Shown piece by piece: positions 1 to 5,404 of a stretch of 11,783 nt of DNA. The notes below the pieces were generated by a model. It saw nothing but the letters and a program-made list of their open reading frames with translations, was not told the origin of the DNA and did not search any database. The stretch is from Actinomycetota bacterium (GTDB lineage: Bacteria; Actinomycetota; Thermoleophilia; Gaiellales; Gaiellaceae): positions 506-12,288 of the forward strand of contig VAXD01000014.1 of NCBI GenBank assembly GCA_005884155.1, written 5' to 3'. The translations under genes were made by a program, and so were the position numbers. Position 1 is the stretch's first letter; every line of letters starts with the position of its first letter.

Positions 1-1256
1 GCAGGCGAGCGGTCGAGGAACGAGTACGAGCCGCCGCTGAGCGCGGCCGATCCGGCGAGCTGCCGCCCGGAGCCCGGCTCCTCGCGGTAGATCCTGACCG
101 TCCCTGACGTGGCTCCGGCGACCGTCCCGCTGACGGTCACGCCGCCCGGGCCCGCCGAGGCGTCGATCGCCACGCGCGTTGTCAGCCGTCCCCGCGAGTG
201 GAACCAGGACAGGCCCGCCGGACCTGCCAGGAGCACGTCGCGCCCGCCCGCCGCCGGGGCCGCGAAGCCCGCGATCCAGCCGTCGAGCTCGACCCGCTCC
301 GCGCCGCGCACGACGCCTGCCCAGACCTGGGCATCTCCGTCGAGGCCGAGATCCGAGTCGTCCACCCACTCGTTCGCCGCCACCTCCGGACCGCTCGCCG
401 GCAACGCGAGCGCGGTCGTCAGAGCCCGGTCGAGCACGAACATCGAGTGCACGGAGAACGAGTGCAGTGCGTGCACCGCGAGCGTGACGGGCACGAAGCC
501 GTAGCCGAGCATCGATTCCGTCCAGGCCGCATAGACGCGCCCGTTGTTCGCCCGCGCCGCGAGCACCGGCCCGAGCGGCCAGTCGCCGCGGCTGACGTCG
601 ACGCCGAGGCCGATCCAGGTCTTGCCGCGCGGATACCACTCGTACGTGCTCACGCTCCCGCGCCAGCCGAACGACTCGAGCACGTGCACACGCGTGCCGA
701 CCACCAGCGGCTCGGCCGAAGGCGGCAAATAGGCGGGCGGGAAGCCGCCTGCTGTGATCTGCGTCTCGCGGACGCGGCCGCGCTCGTCGATGCGCGCGAG
801 CACGAGCTGGGTCGCGAAGCTCGCCGGATTCCACCGGGCATACGCAACGAGCGGGTTCCCCGCCCGGTCGACCGCGAGACCCGGCCAGCCGAGCATCGTC
901 TTGGCCGGGAGGCGCTTCGCCAGGCGGATCGCCTGCCAGCCGAGCAGCGTGCGCCGCAGGACGAGAACGTGCCTGGTGTCGGCGCTCTGGACGACGACGA
1001 CCGGCCCCGCGCGCCCGACCTCGAACCCCTGCACCTGCCAACCGTCGGTCACGCGGTCGGCCACTTCCGAGCGCCAGCGTTTGACACCGCGATGGGCCAC
1101 GACGACCTTCGAGCCGCGGACGAACGCGACGTACGGCGTCCCCTTCGGCCCCAGCGCAAGCGCCCCGTCCTGAACACCGCGCGCCACGAGCTCTGCTGAG
1201 GCGGAGCCGGCGGCGGCGAGGGCGAGCCCGAAGGCCAGCGCAGCCGACCGGAGCAT
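1..1256 (-). CDS. Exported protein of unknown function with C-terminal Ig-like domain (partial)
   Basis: I read an open frame on the minus strand from the ATG at 1256-1254 to the left edge, about 418 codons without a stop, so the C-terminus is missing. It begins with MLRSAALAFGLALAAAG and an ASA-E site, a clear Sec signal peptide of about 21 residues. The body is rich in beta-type stretches with recurring Trp/Tyr/Gly motifs (GWQAIRLAKRL, LAVDRAGNPLVAYARW, GRVYAAWTES), which would fit a beta-propeller-like or other all-beta secreted fold. The last 70 visible residues (VAIDAS...GGVTVSGTV...GTVRIYRE...LSGGSYSF) look like an Ig-like or carboxypeptidase-regulatory-type domain. The ribosome binding site is weak (GAGGT about 14 nt upstream). 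The gene lies just beyond the terminator at 1291-1331, so it probably has its own promoter, which I could not identify. I do not recognise a named family. The coding call is strong; the function is unknown. Confidence 0.8.
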   Translation of the reverse strand, partial: MLRSAALAFGLALAAAGSASAELVARGVQDGALALGPKGTPYVAFVRGSKVVVAHRGVKRWRSEVADRVTDGWQVQGFEVGRAGPVVVVQSADTRHVLVLRRTLLGWQAIRLAKRLPAKTMLGWPGLAVDRAGNPLVAYARWNPASFATQLVLARIDERGRVRETQITAGGFPPAYLPPSAEPLVVGTRVHVLESFGWRGSVSTYEWYPRGKTWIGLGVDVSRGDWPLGPVLAARANNGRVYAAWTESMLGYGFVPVTLAVHALHSFSVHSMFVLDRALTTALALPASGPEVAANEWVDDSDLGLDGDAQVWAGVVRGAERVELDGWIAGFAAPAAGGRDVLLAGPAGLSWFHSRGRLTTRVAIDASAGPGGVTVSGTVAGATSGTVRIYREEPGSGRQLAGSAALSGGSYSFLDRSP

Positions 1257-1290
1257 GCTGCGTCAGCTTAGACCTCAGACGGCTGCGGCG

Positions 1291-1331
1291 AAAGAAAATG
1301 TGGCCGAGGCGAGTACCGGCCCGCCCCGGCC
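1291..1331 (-). terminator. Rho-independent terminator of the 1339-1959 gene
   Basis: On the minus strand a 10-bp stem (1322-1331 with 1302-1311, one G-U wobble) closes a 10-nt loop and is followed by ACATTTTCTTT (1301-1291), a U-rich tail. It starts 8 nt after the TAA of the upstream gene and lies before the ATG at 1256, so it separates two same-strand genes. It is the only terminator here with a convincing U tract. Confidence 0.75.
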
Positions 1332-1338
1332 AGGTGCC

Positions 1339-1959
1339 TTAGGAGCTCTTCCAGACGTTGCTGTAGCCGGCCAGGTAGCCCGGCGCCGCCTGGGAGACCG
1401 GCATCACGACGCGCACCCGTGCCCGATGCTTCGGCAGACGGATCGTGAACGTCGCCGAGGAGCTCGAGTTGAGCGCGACGCGCTTGACGGTCAACACGCC
1501 GTTGGAACCGAGCCGCTGAACCAGGACGTGCTTGCCCGCGAACGAGTGGGCGCCGTTGACCTGGACGGAGAACGTGCCCCTTCTCGCGGTGCGACTGTCG
1601 AGTGAGAGCACGATCTGCGGCCGCACCTTGACGGTGACGGACGCGCTCGTCGCGGTGCCCCACTGGGCCGCGTAGCTCGTCTTGATCTGCGGCGAGACCG
1701 GGTCGCTCCAGGCGCCGCCCGTTGTCGTCGTGACGAGGTCGACCTGCGTGAAGCTCGCGGACCCGTAGGGCTTGGCCATGACGACGACGTTCTCGCCCGC
1801 CGCCTGGCTCGACACCTTGCCGGACAGCGTGACGGTCCCGCCGTAGACGACCGTCGGTCGTGAGGCCAAGATCGTCACGCCTGGCGATTTCGCCGCGCCG
1901 GCGATGCCTGCTACGCCGAGAACGGCGAGCGCGGCGATGAACAGCATGAGCTTGCGCAT
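1339..1959 (-). CDS. Exported protein with Ig-like beta repeats, function unknown
   Basis: The protein is 206 aa. The N-terminus MRKLMLFIAALAVLGVAGIA is a typical Sec signal peptide with a likely cut after GIAGA. The mature part divides into two beta-rich units of about 85-95 residues. The first (about 28-112) contains VTILASRPTVVYGGTVTLSG and resembles bacterial Ig-like domains that begin 'leaSpt.v.yGg.vtLsG'. The second (about 113-206) contains IVLSLDSRTARRGTFSVQVNG. There is no cell-wall anchor motif, no transmembrane segment after the signal and no cysteine, so a soluble secreted or loosely cell-associated protein is likely. The start is supported by GGGGGTG about 7 nt upstream of the ATG. 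The upstream neighbour is another exported protein, and a terminator follows at 1291-1331. The role is not known; adhesion or an extracellular structural role is only a guess from the fold. Confidence 0.85.
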   Translation of the reverse strand: MRKLMLFIAALAVLGVAGIAGAAKSPGVTILASRPTVVYGGTVTLSGKVSSQAAGENVVVMAKPYGSASFTQVDLVTTTTGGAWSDPVSPQIKTSYAAQWGTATSASVTVKVRPQIVLSLDSRTARRGTFSVQVNGAHSFAGKHVLVQRLGSNGVLTVKRVALNSSSSATFTIRLPKHRARVRVVMPVSQAAPGYLAGYSNVWKSS

Positions 1960-1970
1960 CTTTCAACACC

Positions 1971-2020
1971 CCCGTTTCGGGTTTGTAACTAGACGCTCCG
2001 AGGACCGCGAAATTGCGGTC
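1971..2020 (-). promoter_or_regulatory. Leader region with two small hairpins before the Ig-like exported protein
   Basis: Two dyads lie upstream of the ATG at 1959: CCCG/CGGG (1971-1974 with 1978-1981) partly overlaps the GGGGGTG ribosome binding site, and GACCGC/GCGGTC (2003-2008 with 2015-2020) encloses an AT-rich 6-nt loop. A TACAAA-like -10 element sits between them, but I see no good -35. This is probably the promoter and leader of the 1339-1959 gene, with the upstream dyad as a possible operator. The evidence is weak and structural only. Confidence 0.25.
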
Positions 2021-2049
2021 TGCGCTGCCAGCGGGCGGGGTTTCGTTGG

Positions 2050-2110
2050 GGGGAACCAGGGGTTCCCCGCACGCCAGGCTCCATGAGCCCGGTGCCGAGC
2101 CGCGGGCACC
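2050..2110 (-). terminator. Tandem GC hairpins downstream of the 2124-2705 gene
   Basis: Two hairpins follow the stop of the upstream minus-strand gene. The first has stem 2105-2110 with 2091-2096 (6 bp, 8-nt loop), starting 13 nt after the stop. The second has stem 2061-2068 with 2050-2057 (8 bp, GGGGAACC/GGTTCCCC, 3-nt loop). Neither is followed by a U tract, so they could be a U-less terminator of the kind proposed for GC-rich actinobacteria, or simply structured RNA. Confidence 0.4.
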
Positions 2111-2123
2111 CGCCAACGGGCGT

Positions 2124-2705
2124 TCACTTACGCCTGCGACCCACCTGCTCCCTCGCGTTGTCGAGCGCCTTCCGGAAGGAGGCAGAGTTAGCCACCTTCG
2201 AAGCCGACGTCGCCTTCGTGGTCGGCCCGGTTGCACAGATGGCCTGTGCGCTGATCGTGTGCGGGCTCGTGTCGAAGTTGATCGCGATCACCGAGTAGTT
2301 CTGTCCCCCGTCGGTTGGATGTTTCGCGTAGGGAACGATGAGCTGGGGGGAGTCGGATTGCCACCCGCCGCCGACCACGGCGCTTCCGGCGGGGCAGCTG
2401 GCGTAGGGGCCAGCGACTTCGCACCCGCCGCTTCCGAACGCGCACATCGGCGCCGCAGCGCTGTCCACCGTAGTCACAACTGTGATGCCTGGCGGGCCTG
2501 TGAAGCCGCGGGGACCACGAAGCTTGGCGAGTGTCTTCTTATTCAGGTCGGCCTTCAGGAGCGACCCGTTGACCACCTGGGCCGAGCCGACGCTGTTCCT
2601 CGGAAGCAGCGCGGAGGAGGCTGCGTAGCCGGTACTGGAAAGCGCGAGGAACAGGGCGAGGTACGCGACGAGGTTGCGTCGCACGTGCTGGAGTAGACCT
2701 GCCAT
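2124..2705 (-). CDS. Exported protein of the LPRNSVGSAQ type, function unknown
   Basis: The protein is 193 aa. It opens with a basic stretch (HVRRN) and a hydrophobic run (VAYLALFLALSSTGYAA) that is a signal peptide or anchor, followed by LPRNSVGSAQVVNGSL. This combination is very common among exported proteins of Thermoleophilia-type actinobacteria, in my recollection. A short collagen-like GPRGFTGPPG is at residues 64-73. The remainder (about 75-165) has four cysteines (C88, C95, C104, C157) in a beta-rich region (CPAGSAVVGGGWQ) resembling the 'CP.G...GGG' C-terminal domains of this group. The tail is basic (REQVGRRRK). The ATG is preceded by AAGGGGG at good spacing and by a plausible TTGAAA-N17-TACGTT promoter. 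No enzymatic motif is visible. It is probably secreted or surface-associated; the function is unknown. Confidence 0.85.
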   Translation of the reverse strand: MAGLLQHVRRNLVAYLALFLALSSTGYAASSALLPRNSVGSAQVVNGSLLKADLNKKTLAKLRGPRGFTGPPGITVVTTVDSAAAPMCAFGSGGCEVAGPYASCPAGSAVVGGGWQSDSPQLIVPYAKHPTDGGQNYSVIAINFDTSPHTISAQAICATGPTTKATSASKVANSASFRKALDNAREQVGRRRK

Positions 2706-2730
2706 GGGACCCCCTTAGAGTGACGCGAAA

Positions 2731-2759
2731 AACGTAACTCTTGTTAACGGCCTTTTCAA
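2731..2759 (-). promoter_or_regulatory. Sigma-70-type promoter for the 2124-2705 gene
   Basis: On the minus strand TTGAAA (2759-2754) and TACGTT (2736-2731) are separated by exactly 17 nt. The predicted start of transcription is near 2724, giving a leader of about 19 nt that includes the AAGGGGG ribosome binding site. It lies between the tRNA and the coding start in an unusually AT-rich patch. The match is by eye. Confidence 0.5.
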
Positions 2760-2792
2760 GCAGCCGGGTCAGGCGTCGTCGGCAGACGGTAA

Positions 2793-2867
<75 letters not shown>

Positions 2868-2886
2868 ACGGTGCTCAGCGGCTCGA

Positions 2887-2892
2887 ATTGTA
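2887..2892 (-). promoter_or_regulatory. Probable -10 element of the tRNA-Asn gene
   Basis: TACAAT on the minus strand lies about 20 nt upstream of the mature tRNA 5' end, a normal distance for a short 5' leader. The region 17-18 nt further upstream (TCAAGC/CAAGCG) is a poor -35 match. The element lies beyond the terminator-like hairpin of the gas vesicle operon, which supports separate transcription of the tRNA. Confidence 0.4.
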
Positions 2893-2923
2893 GCCGGGGT
2901 CTTGCCTGCGCTTGAGGGCGAGA

Positions 2924-2951
2924 GCGGCCCGCGCCGGTAGACGCGGGCCGC
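2924..2951 (-). terminator. Hairpin terminator of the gas vesicle operon
   Basis: A perfect 10-bp GC stem (GCGGCCCGCG at 2924-2933 with CGCGGGCCGC at 2942-2951) with an 8-nt loop begins 5 nt after the TAA of the last operon gene. No U tract follows, so it is the I-shaped type proposed for high-GC actinobacteria, or an RNA 3'-end stabiliser. Its position at the operon end and before the tRNA promoter favours a terminator. Confidence 0.65.
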
Positions 2952-2956
2952 CGGCC

Positions 2957-3424
2957 TTACGAGCGTGCGCGGCTGATGGCGCGCTCGAGCTGCGCCTTGG
3001 TCATGCTCGAGCGGCCCTCGATCTTGAGCCTCTTGGCCTGGTTGTAGAGCTGCTCCTTCGTGCGGTTGCCGCCGCCGCTGTTGCTGCGGGACGACGAGCT
3101 CCGGCTCCGGGCCGACGAGGACGACCCGCGTGAGCTGCCCGTGCGCTTGGACGCACTGGAGCGAGCGCGGGACGAACTTGAGCGACTCTTCGAGCCGGTG
3201 CTTCGGCCCTTCGAGCTGCTCGAGCCGCGGCTCCTGGAACGCGAGCTGCCGGACGAGCGGCTGCGGCCCCCGCTCTCCCGACCCTGGTTCTGGCCTGCGT
3301 CGTCGCCACCGTCGCTGAGCAGCTTCCTGGCCACCGCGGCGGCGGCGGGGACTGCCACGCCGAGCGCGGCGCCCGCGGCGACTTTCTTGCCCGTTGACAT
3401 GCCTTCGTTCTCCGCGTCTTCCAT
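2957..3424 (-). CDS. Gas vesicle operon accessory protein: Ala-rich helix, Ser/Arg-rich tract, Rho-N-like C-terminus
   Basis: The protein is 155 aa and the last gene of the operon. The start ATG at 3424 has an ideal AGGAGGTC ribosome binding site; the same frame stays open further upstream, but only as a shadow of the preceding gene. Three parts are visible. Residues 12-36 form an Ala/Gly-rich hydrophobic helix (KKVAAGAALGVAVPAAAAVA). Residues 49-116 are a Ser/Arg/Gly low-complexity tract with many RS/SR steps, strongly basic and surely disordered. Residues 120-155 (RTKEQLYNQAKRLKIEGRSS, then MTKAQLERAI) resemble the Rho termination factor N-terminal or SAP-like helical fold, which often binds nucleic acid but also occurs in small proteins of unknown role. 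The gap to the preceding gene is 25 nt. I do not recognise a named Gvp. Its place in the operon and the Ala-rich segment it shares with other operon proteins suggest a role in vesicle assembly or in placing vesicles in the cell, but this is inference. Confidence 0.85.
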   Translation of the reverse strand: MEDAENEGMSTGKKVAAGAALGVAVPAAAAVARKLLSDGGDDAGQNQGRESGGRSRSSGSSRSRSRGSSSSKGRSTGSKSRSSSSRARSSASKRTGSSRGSSSSARSRSSSSRSNSGGGNRTKEQLYNQAKRLKIEGRSSMTKAQLERAISRARS

Positions 3425-3449
3425 GTTGGACCTCCTCGGTCGGAAGCGG

Positions 3450-3833
3450 TCAGCTCCCGCTGCTCGCCTCGTTGAAGCCCTCGATGAAGCGAGGGACGAT
3501 GTTCTCGCGGACGAAATCGGGCCCGTTCTTCGCGAGGTACTCGCCGGCGGCGCCGGCCGCATCCTCGGCGGCCGGAACGAGCGCGTCACGCGCGGCCTCC
3601 CAGCCTCCCGACAAAACCGAGTTGAGCATCGACCCGACGTCGCTGTCGGACCCGGACGAGCCGTTGCTCGATCCGCCATTCGAGCTGCCGCGGTGCGAGA
3701 GAGCCTTCTTCGCGCCGAGCGCGGCGACACCGGTCGCGGCGACCGCCGCGGCCGCCTTCACGGCGGTCCCGGCGCCCCCGCCCGCTCCGCCGCGGCTCTG
3801 TTCCTGCTGCTGGTCCTGATTGTCGTCAGCCAT
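3450..3833 (-). CDS. Gas vesicle operon accessory protein with Ala-rich helix, family not recognised
   Basis: The protein is 127 aa. The N-terminus is Gln/Asp-rich (MADDNQDQQQEQ), followed by a Gly run and an Ala-rich hydrophobic segment (residues 22-46, TAVKAAAAVAATGVAALGAKKA), a Ser/Gly/Asn linker (49-64), and a C-terminal helical region (65-122) with SMLNSVLSGGWEAARDAL and YLAKNGPDFVRENIVPRFIE. The C-terminal part looks folded and conserved-like; the NGPDFV..NIVPRFI stretch would be the best search handle. The hydrophobic segment is too Ala-rich and short to be a confident membrane helix. A GGAAGTGAGAAGAG stretch precedes the ATG. The gene lies 19 nt after the preceding gene and 25 nt before the next. 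Streptomyces gvp operons contain poorly understood members (gvpY, for example), but I cannot equate this gene with any of them. Confidence 0.82.
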   Translation of the reverse strand: MADDNQDQQQEQSRGGAGGGAGTAVKAAAAVAATGVAALGAKKALSHRGSSNGGSSNGSSGSDSDVGSMLNSVLSGGWEAARDALVPAAEDAAGAAGEYLAKNGPDFVRENIVPRFIEGFNEASSGS

Positions 3834-3852
3834 CTCTTCTCACTTCCTTTCC

Positions 3853-4116
3853 CTAGGAACGCGCCTTCGCGCGGGACGACGACGTGCTCCTGCCGCTCCC
3901 GGCCCCGGCGCCGCCCTTGAGCTCGTTCAGCCGGCTCATCAGGGCATCGTTGACGGTGCTGAAGGTTCCCGCCGCCTCGTCCGCGTGCTCGCTGATCTGG
4001 TCGGCGATCTGGACGAGGCGCTCGAAGCTCGCGCTGTCCCGAAGCTCCTTGCGCAGGTCGTCCACGAGCTTCGTCAGGTCATCTGCAACTTGCTCGACGT
4101 CTTTGAGTGAAGCCAT
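3853..4116 (-). CDS. Small helical gas vesicle operon protein, family not recognised
   Basis: The protein is 87 aa from the ATG at 4116 (MASLKDVEQV), chosen because AAGGAGAG lies 7 nt upstream. A longer start at 4176 would begin inside the leader without a good ribosome binding site and adds 20 unlikely residues. Residues 3-67 are amphipathic helices with heptad-like spacing (VADDLTKLVDDLRKEL, then FERLVQIADQISEHADEA), so a coiled coil or helical bundle is likely. The last 20 residues are Gly/Ser/Arg-rich and basic (GSGRSTSSSRAKARS), like a short version of the Ser/Arg tract in the 2957-3424 product. The gene follows gvpK by 66 nt with a small hairpin between. It may be an adaptor that interacts with other Gvp proteins, but no family is recognised. 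Confidence 0.82.
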   Translation of the reverse strand: MASLKDVEQVADDLTKLVDDLRKELRDSASFERLVQIADQISEHADEAAGTFSTVNDALMSRLNELKGGAGAGSGRSTSSSRAKARS

Positions 4117-4164
4117 TTGGATGCTCTCCTTCCTATCGAGGTCTCCCTCACGTATCCCCGCGCT

Positions 4165-4182
4165 GCCCGTTTTCATGCGGGC
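4165..4182 (-). promoter_or_regulatory. Intra-operon hairpin immediately after the gvpK stop
   Basis: GCCCG (4178-4182, read on the minus strand) pairs with CGGGC (4169-4165) around an 8-nt A-rich loop, directly abutting the gvpK TAA. It is too short and lacks a U tract for a strong terminator. It could be an mRNA processing or stability element that separates the core gvp genes from the three accessory genes. Confidence 0.3.
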
Positions 4183-4542
4183 TTACAGAAGATCGCCGAG
4201 AGGGCCCAGGTTCAGGTTGAGATCGCGGTCTTCCAGCTCGAAATGCGCCTTGAGCTCCTGCATCCGGGCCTCGAGCTTCATGAACGTGTCGCCGAGCCGT
4301 TCGATCTGGTCGTCGGTCAGCGTGCCGTTGTCCATCCGACGGAGCGCCTGGCGCTCCATCAGCTGGCGGAGGAGCTCGACGAGCGTGAGCACGAGCTGCG
4401 CGAGGCCGCGCTCGACCTGCTCGGGGTCGGCGTTGACGCGGCGCGGAAAGGCGTTCTCGACGTGCTCGAGCCTGCCCGTGATCCGGTCCAGGTCGCCGGT
4501 CGCGGCGAGGAGCTTGTCGACAGGGTCCTGCGTCGCGCTCAT
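4183..4542 (-). CDS. gvpK: Gas vesicle protein GvpK
   Basis: GvpK is 119 aa here, a normal length for the family. It is needed for proper gas vesicle formation in systems studied, but its exact step is not settled. The family signature is very clear: RRVNADPEQVERGLAQLVLT (residues 34-53), VELLRQLMERQALRRM (55-70), the acidic turn TLTDDQIERLG (74-84), and the end DLNLNLGPLGDLL (107-119). It is mainly alpha-helical, without a signal peptide or membrane segment. The start ATG at 4542 overlaps the stop of the upstream gvpF/L gene by four bases (ATGA), and GGGGAGG lies just upstream, so translation is probably coupled. A longer reading of the frame upstream is only a shadow of that gene. The next gene is 66 nt downstream. 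Confidence 0.97.
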   Translation of the reverse strand: MSATQDPVDKLLAATGDLDRITGRLEHVENAFPRRVNADPEQVERGLAQLVLTLVELLRQLMERQALRRMDNGTLTDDQIERLGDTFMKLEARMQELKAHFELEDRDLNLNLGPLGDLL

Positions 4543-5192
4543 GCGGTGTCCTCCCCACTCGTGCCGAAGGAGTACGGCGGCCACGGGCCTGTGCAGACGA
4601 GCGTCAGCTCCGGCGAGGCGGGTTCGACTCGGCTCACCGCGTCGCGGAATGCCTCCACGTCCGCCACGGGCACGAGGTAGACGCACTCGAAGACGCCGCC
4701 TGCCGAGGCGGACGCCGGCGCCGTTGCCCGGGACAACCGGGCGAGGGGCTCGTGCACCGCCGAGACGAGTTGCTCCCGCCGCCGCTCGTCCTCCAGCCGC
4801 GCCCGCATGTAGCCGGTGCCGGAGGAGTCGTGCACGACCGGGGTTGCAACCAGGCCGACGGCCCGCAGTCCGAACTCGACGCACCCGCGGACGCGGCTCA
4901 GCCCACGCGCGAGCTCCGTCGATTTCGCGGCGACAGCTGCGGTGAGCTCGTCGTCGCCGCCGAACGGGCGGCCGAACTGCGCGGGAAGGACAGCGCTGCT
5001 GCAGGCCATCAGCTCCTCGACGACCTGCGCGTGCCTGAGCACGGCGTCTTGTGTGACCTCGGCGTCTCCGGCGACCTCGCTGACAACGAGCTCGAGCTCG
5101 CCGACGCGCCTGCGCCGCAGCGGCGCATCCTCGACGCCATGGATCGCCGGCAGCTCGCCGAGCTCGTCCACGACTCCGTAGACGTGGATCAC
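4539..5192 (-). CDS. Gas vesicle GvpF/GvpL family protein, third copy
   Basis: The protein is 217 aa from the GTG at 5192. This start overlaps the stop of the gvpS-like gene by four bases (GTGA) and has GGGAG 9 nt upstream. A longer open frame reaching to about 5429 only mirrors the upstream gene and is Arg/Pro-rich, so I reject it. GvpF/L hallmarks are present: VIHVYGVV at the N-terminus, VLPAQFGRPF (residues 68-77) where the family has 'vlP.rFG', a long helical middle (87-156), VFECVYLV (167-174) and the closing TGPWPPYSF (201-209). GvpF/L proteins bind GvpA and act in shell nucleation and assembly. It is shorter than the other two copies in this operon (260 and 274 aa), mainly in the N-terminal half. 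The operon's three F/L copies may serve the three GvpA-family proteins, but that pairing is a guess. Confidence 0.93.
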   Translation of the reverse strand: MIHVYGVVDELGELPAIHGVEDAPLRRRRVGELELVVSEVAGDAEVTQDAVLRHAQVVEELMACSSAVLPAQFGRPFGGDDELTAAVAAKSTELARGLSRVRGCVEFGLRAVGLVATPVVHDSSGTGYMRARLEDERRREQLVSAVHEPLARLSRATAPASASAGGVFECVYLVPVADVEAFRDAVSRVEPASPELTLVCTGPWPPYSFGTSGEDTA

Positions 5193-5404
5193 GGCAACGC
5201 GCTCCCAAGCTCCGGCGCCCGCCGCTCGCCCTCGATCGACGCGACCGACGAGAGCAGGACCCGCAGTCCGACGTAAACGAGGTCGACGTCGGCGACGGAG
5301 AGGACGATGTCGCCCGAGAGGACGACGCCCTTGTTGAGGACGCGGTCGACCAGCTCGAGCAGCGTCACCTGCTGCTGGAGGGCGTGCTGTTCGGGGGGGC
5401 TCAC
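5189..5404 (-). CDS. gvpS: GvpA-family minor gas vesicle protein, GvpS-like
   Basis: The protein is 71 aa and consists almost wholly of the GvpA-type fold. LLELVDRVLNKGVVLSGDIV (residues 15-34) matches the helix-strand start of the family (LADVLDRILDKG), and LSVADVDLVYVGLRVLLSSV (35-54) the second strand and helix. The 'G-V-V-x-x-G-D-I' turn and 'DVDL' fit the minor shell proteins GvpJ/S/M better than GvpA, and the place two genes before gvpK recalls gvpS in Streptomyces, so the S label is tentative. The start is the GTG at 5404, overlapping the gvpL stop as GTGA with GGGGGAG close upstream. Unlike gvpA and gvpJ here, it has no long C-terminal extension. Confidence 0.9.
   Translation of the reverse strand: MSPPEQHALQQQVTLLELVDRVLNKGVVLSGDIVLSVADVDLVYVGLRVLLSSVASIEGERRAPELGSALP

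Noticed and set aside
198..1199. Long plus-strand open frame opposite the left-edge gene
   Set aside because: It is Arg/Pro/His-rich without a recognisable domain, while the opposite strand encodes a signal peptide and beta-rich protein. It is a codon-bias shadow of a high-GC gene.
2494..2523. Collagen-like motif in the 2124-2705 protein as a true collagen domain
   Set aside because: Only about three Gly-X-Y triplets (GPRGFTGPPG) are present, too few for a triple helix; short stretches like this are a usual part of this protein type.
3077..3280. Ser/Arg-rich region as a DNA tandem repeat
   Set aside because: Codon choice varies along the tract and I found no fixed repeat unit at the DNA level, so it is low-complexity protein, not a DNA repeat array.
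4117..4176. Upstream extension of the 87-aa gene to the ATG at 4176
   Set aside because: The ATG at 4116 has AAGGAGAG at ideal distance; the extension covers the leader and the post-gvpK hairpin.
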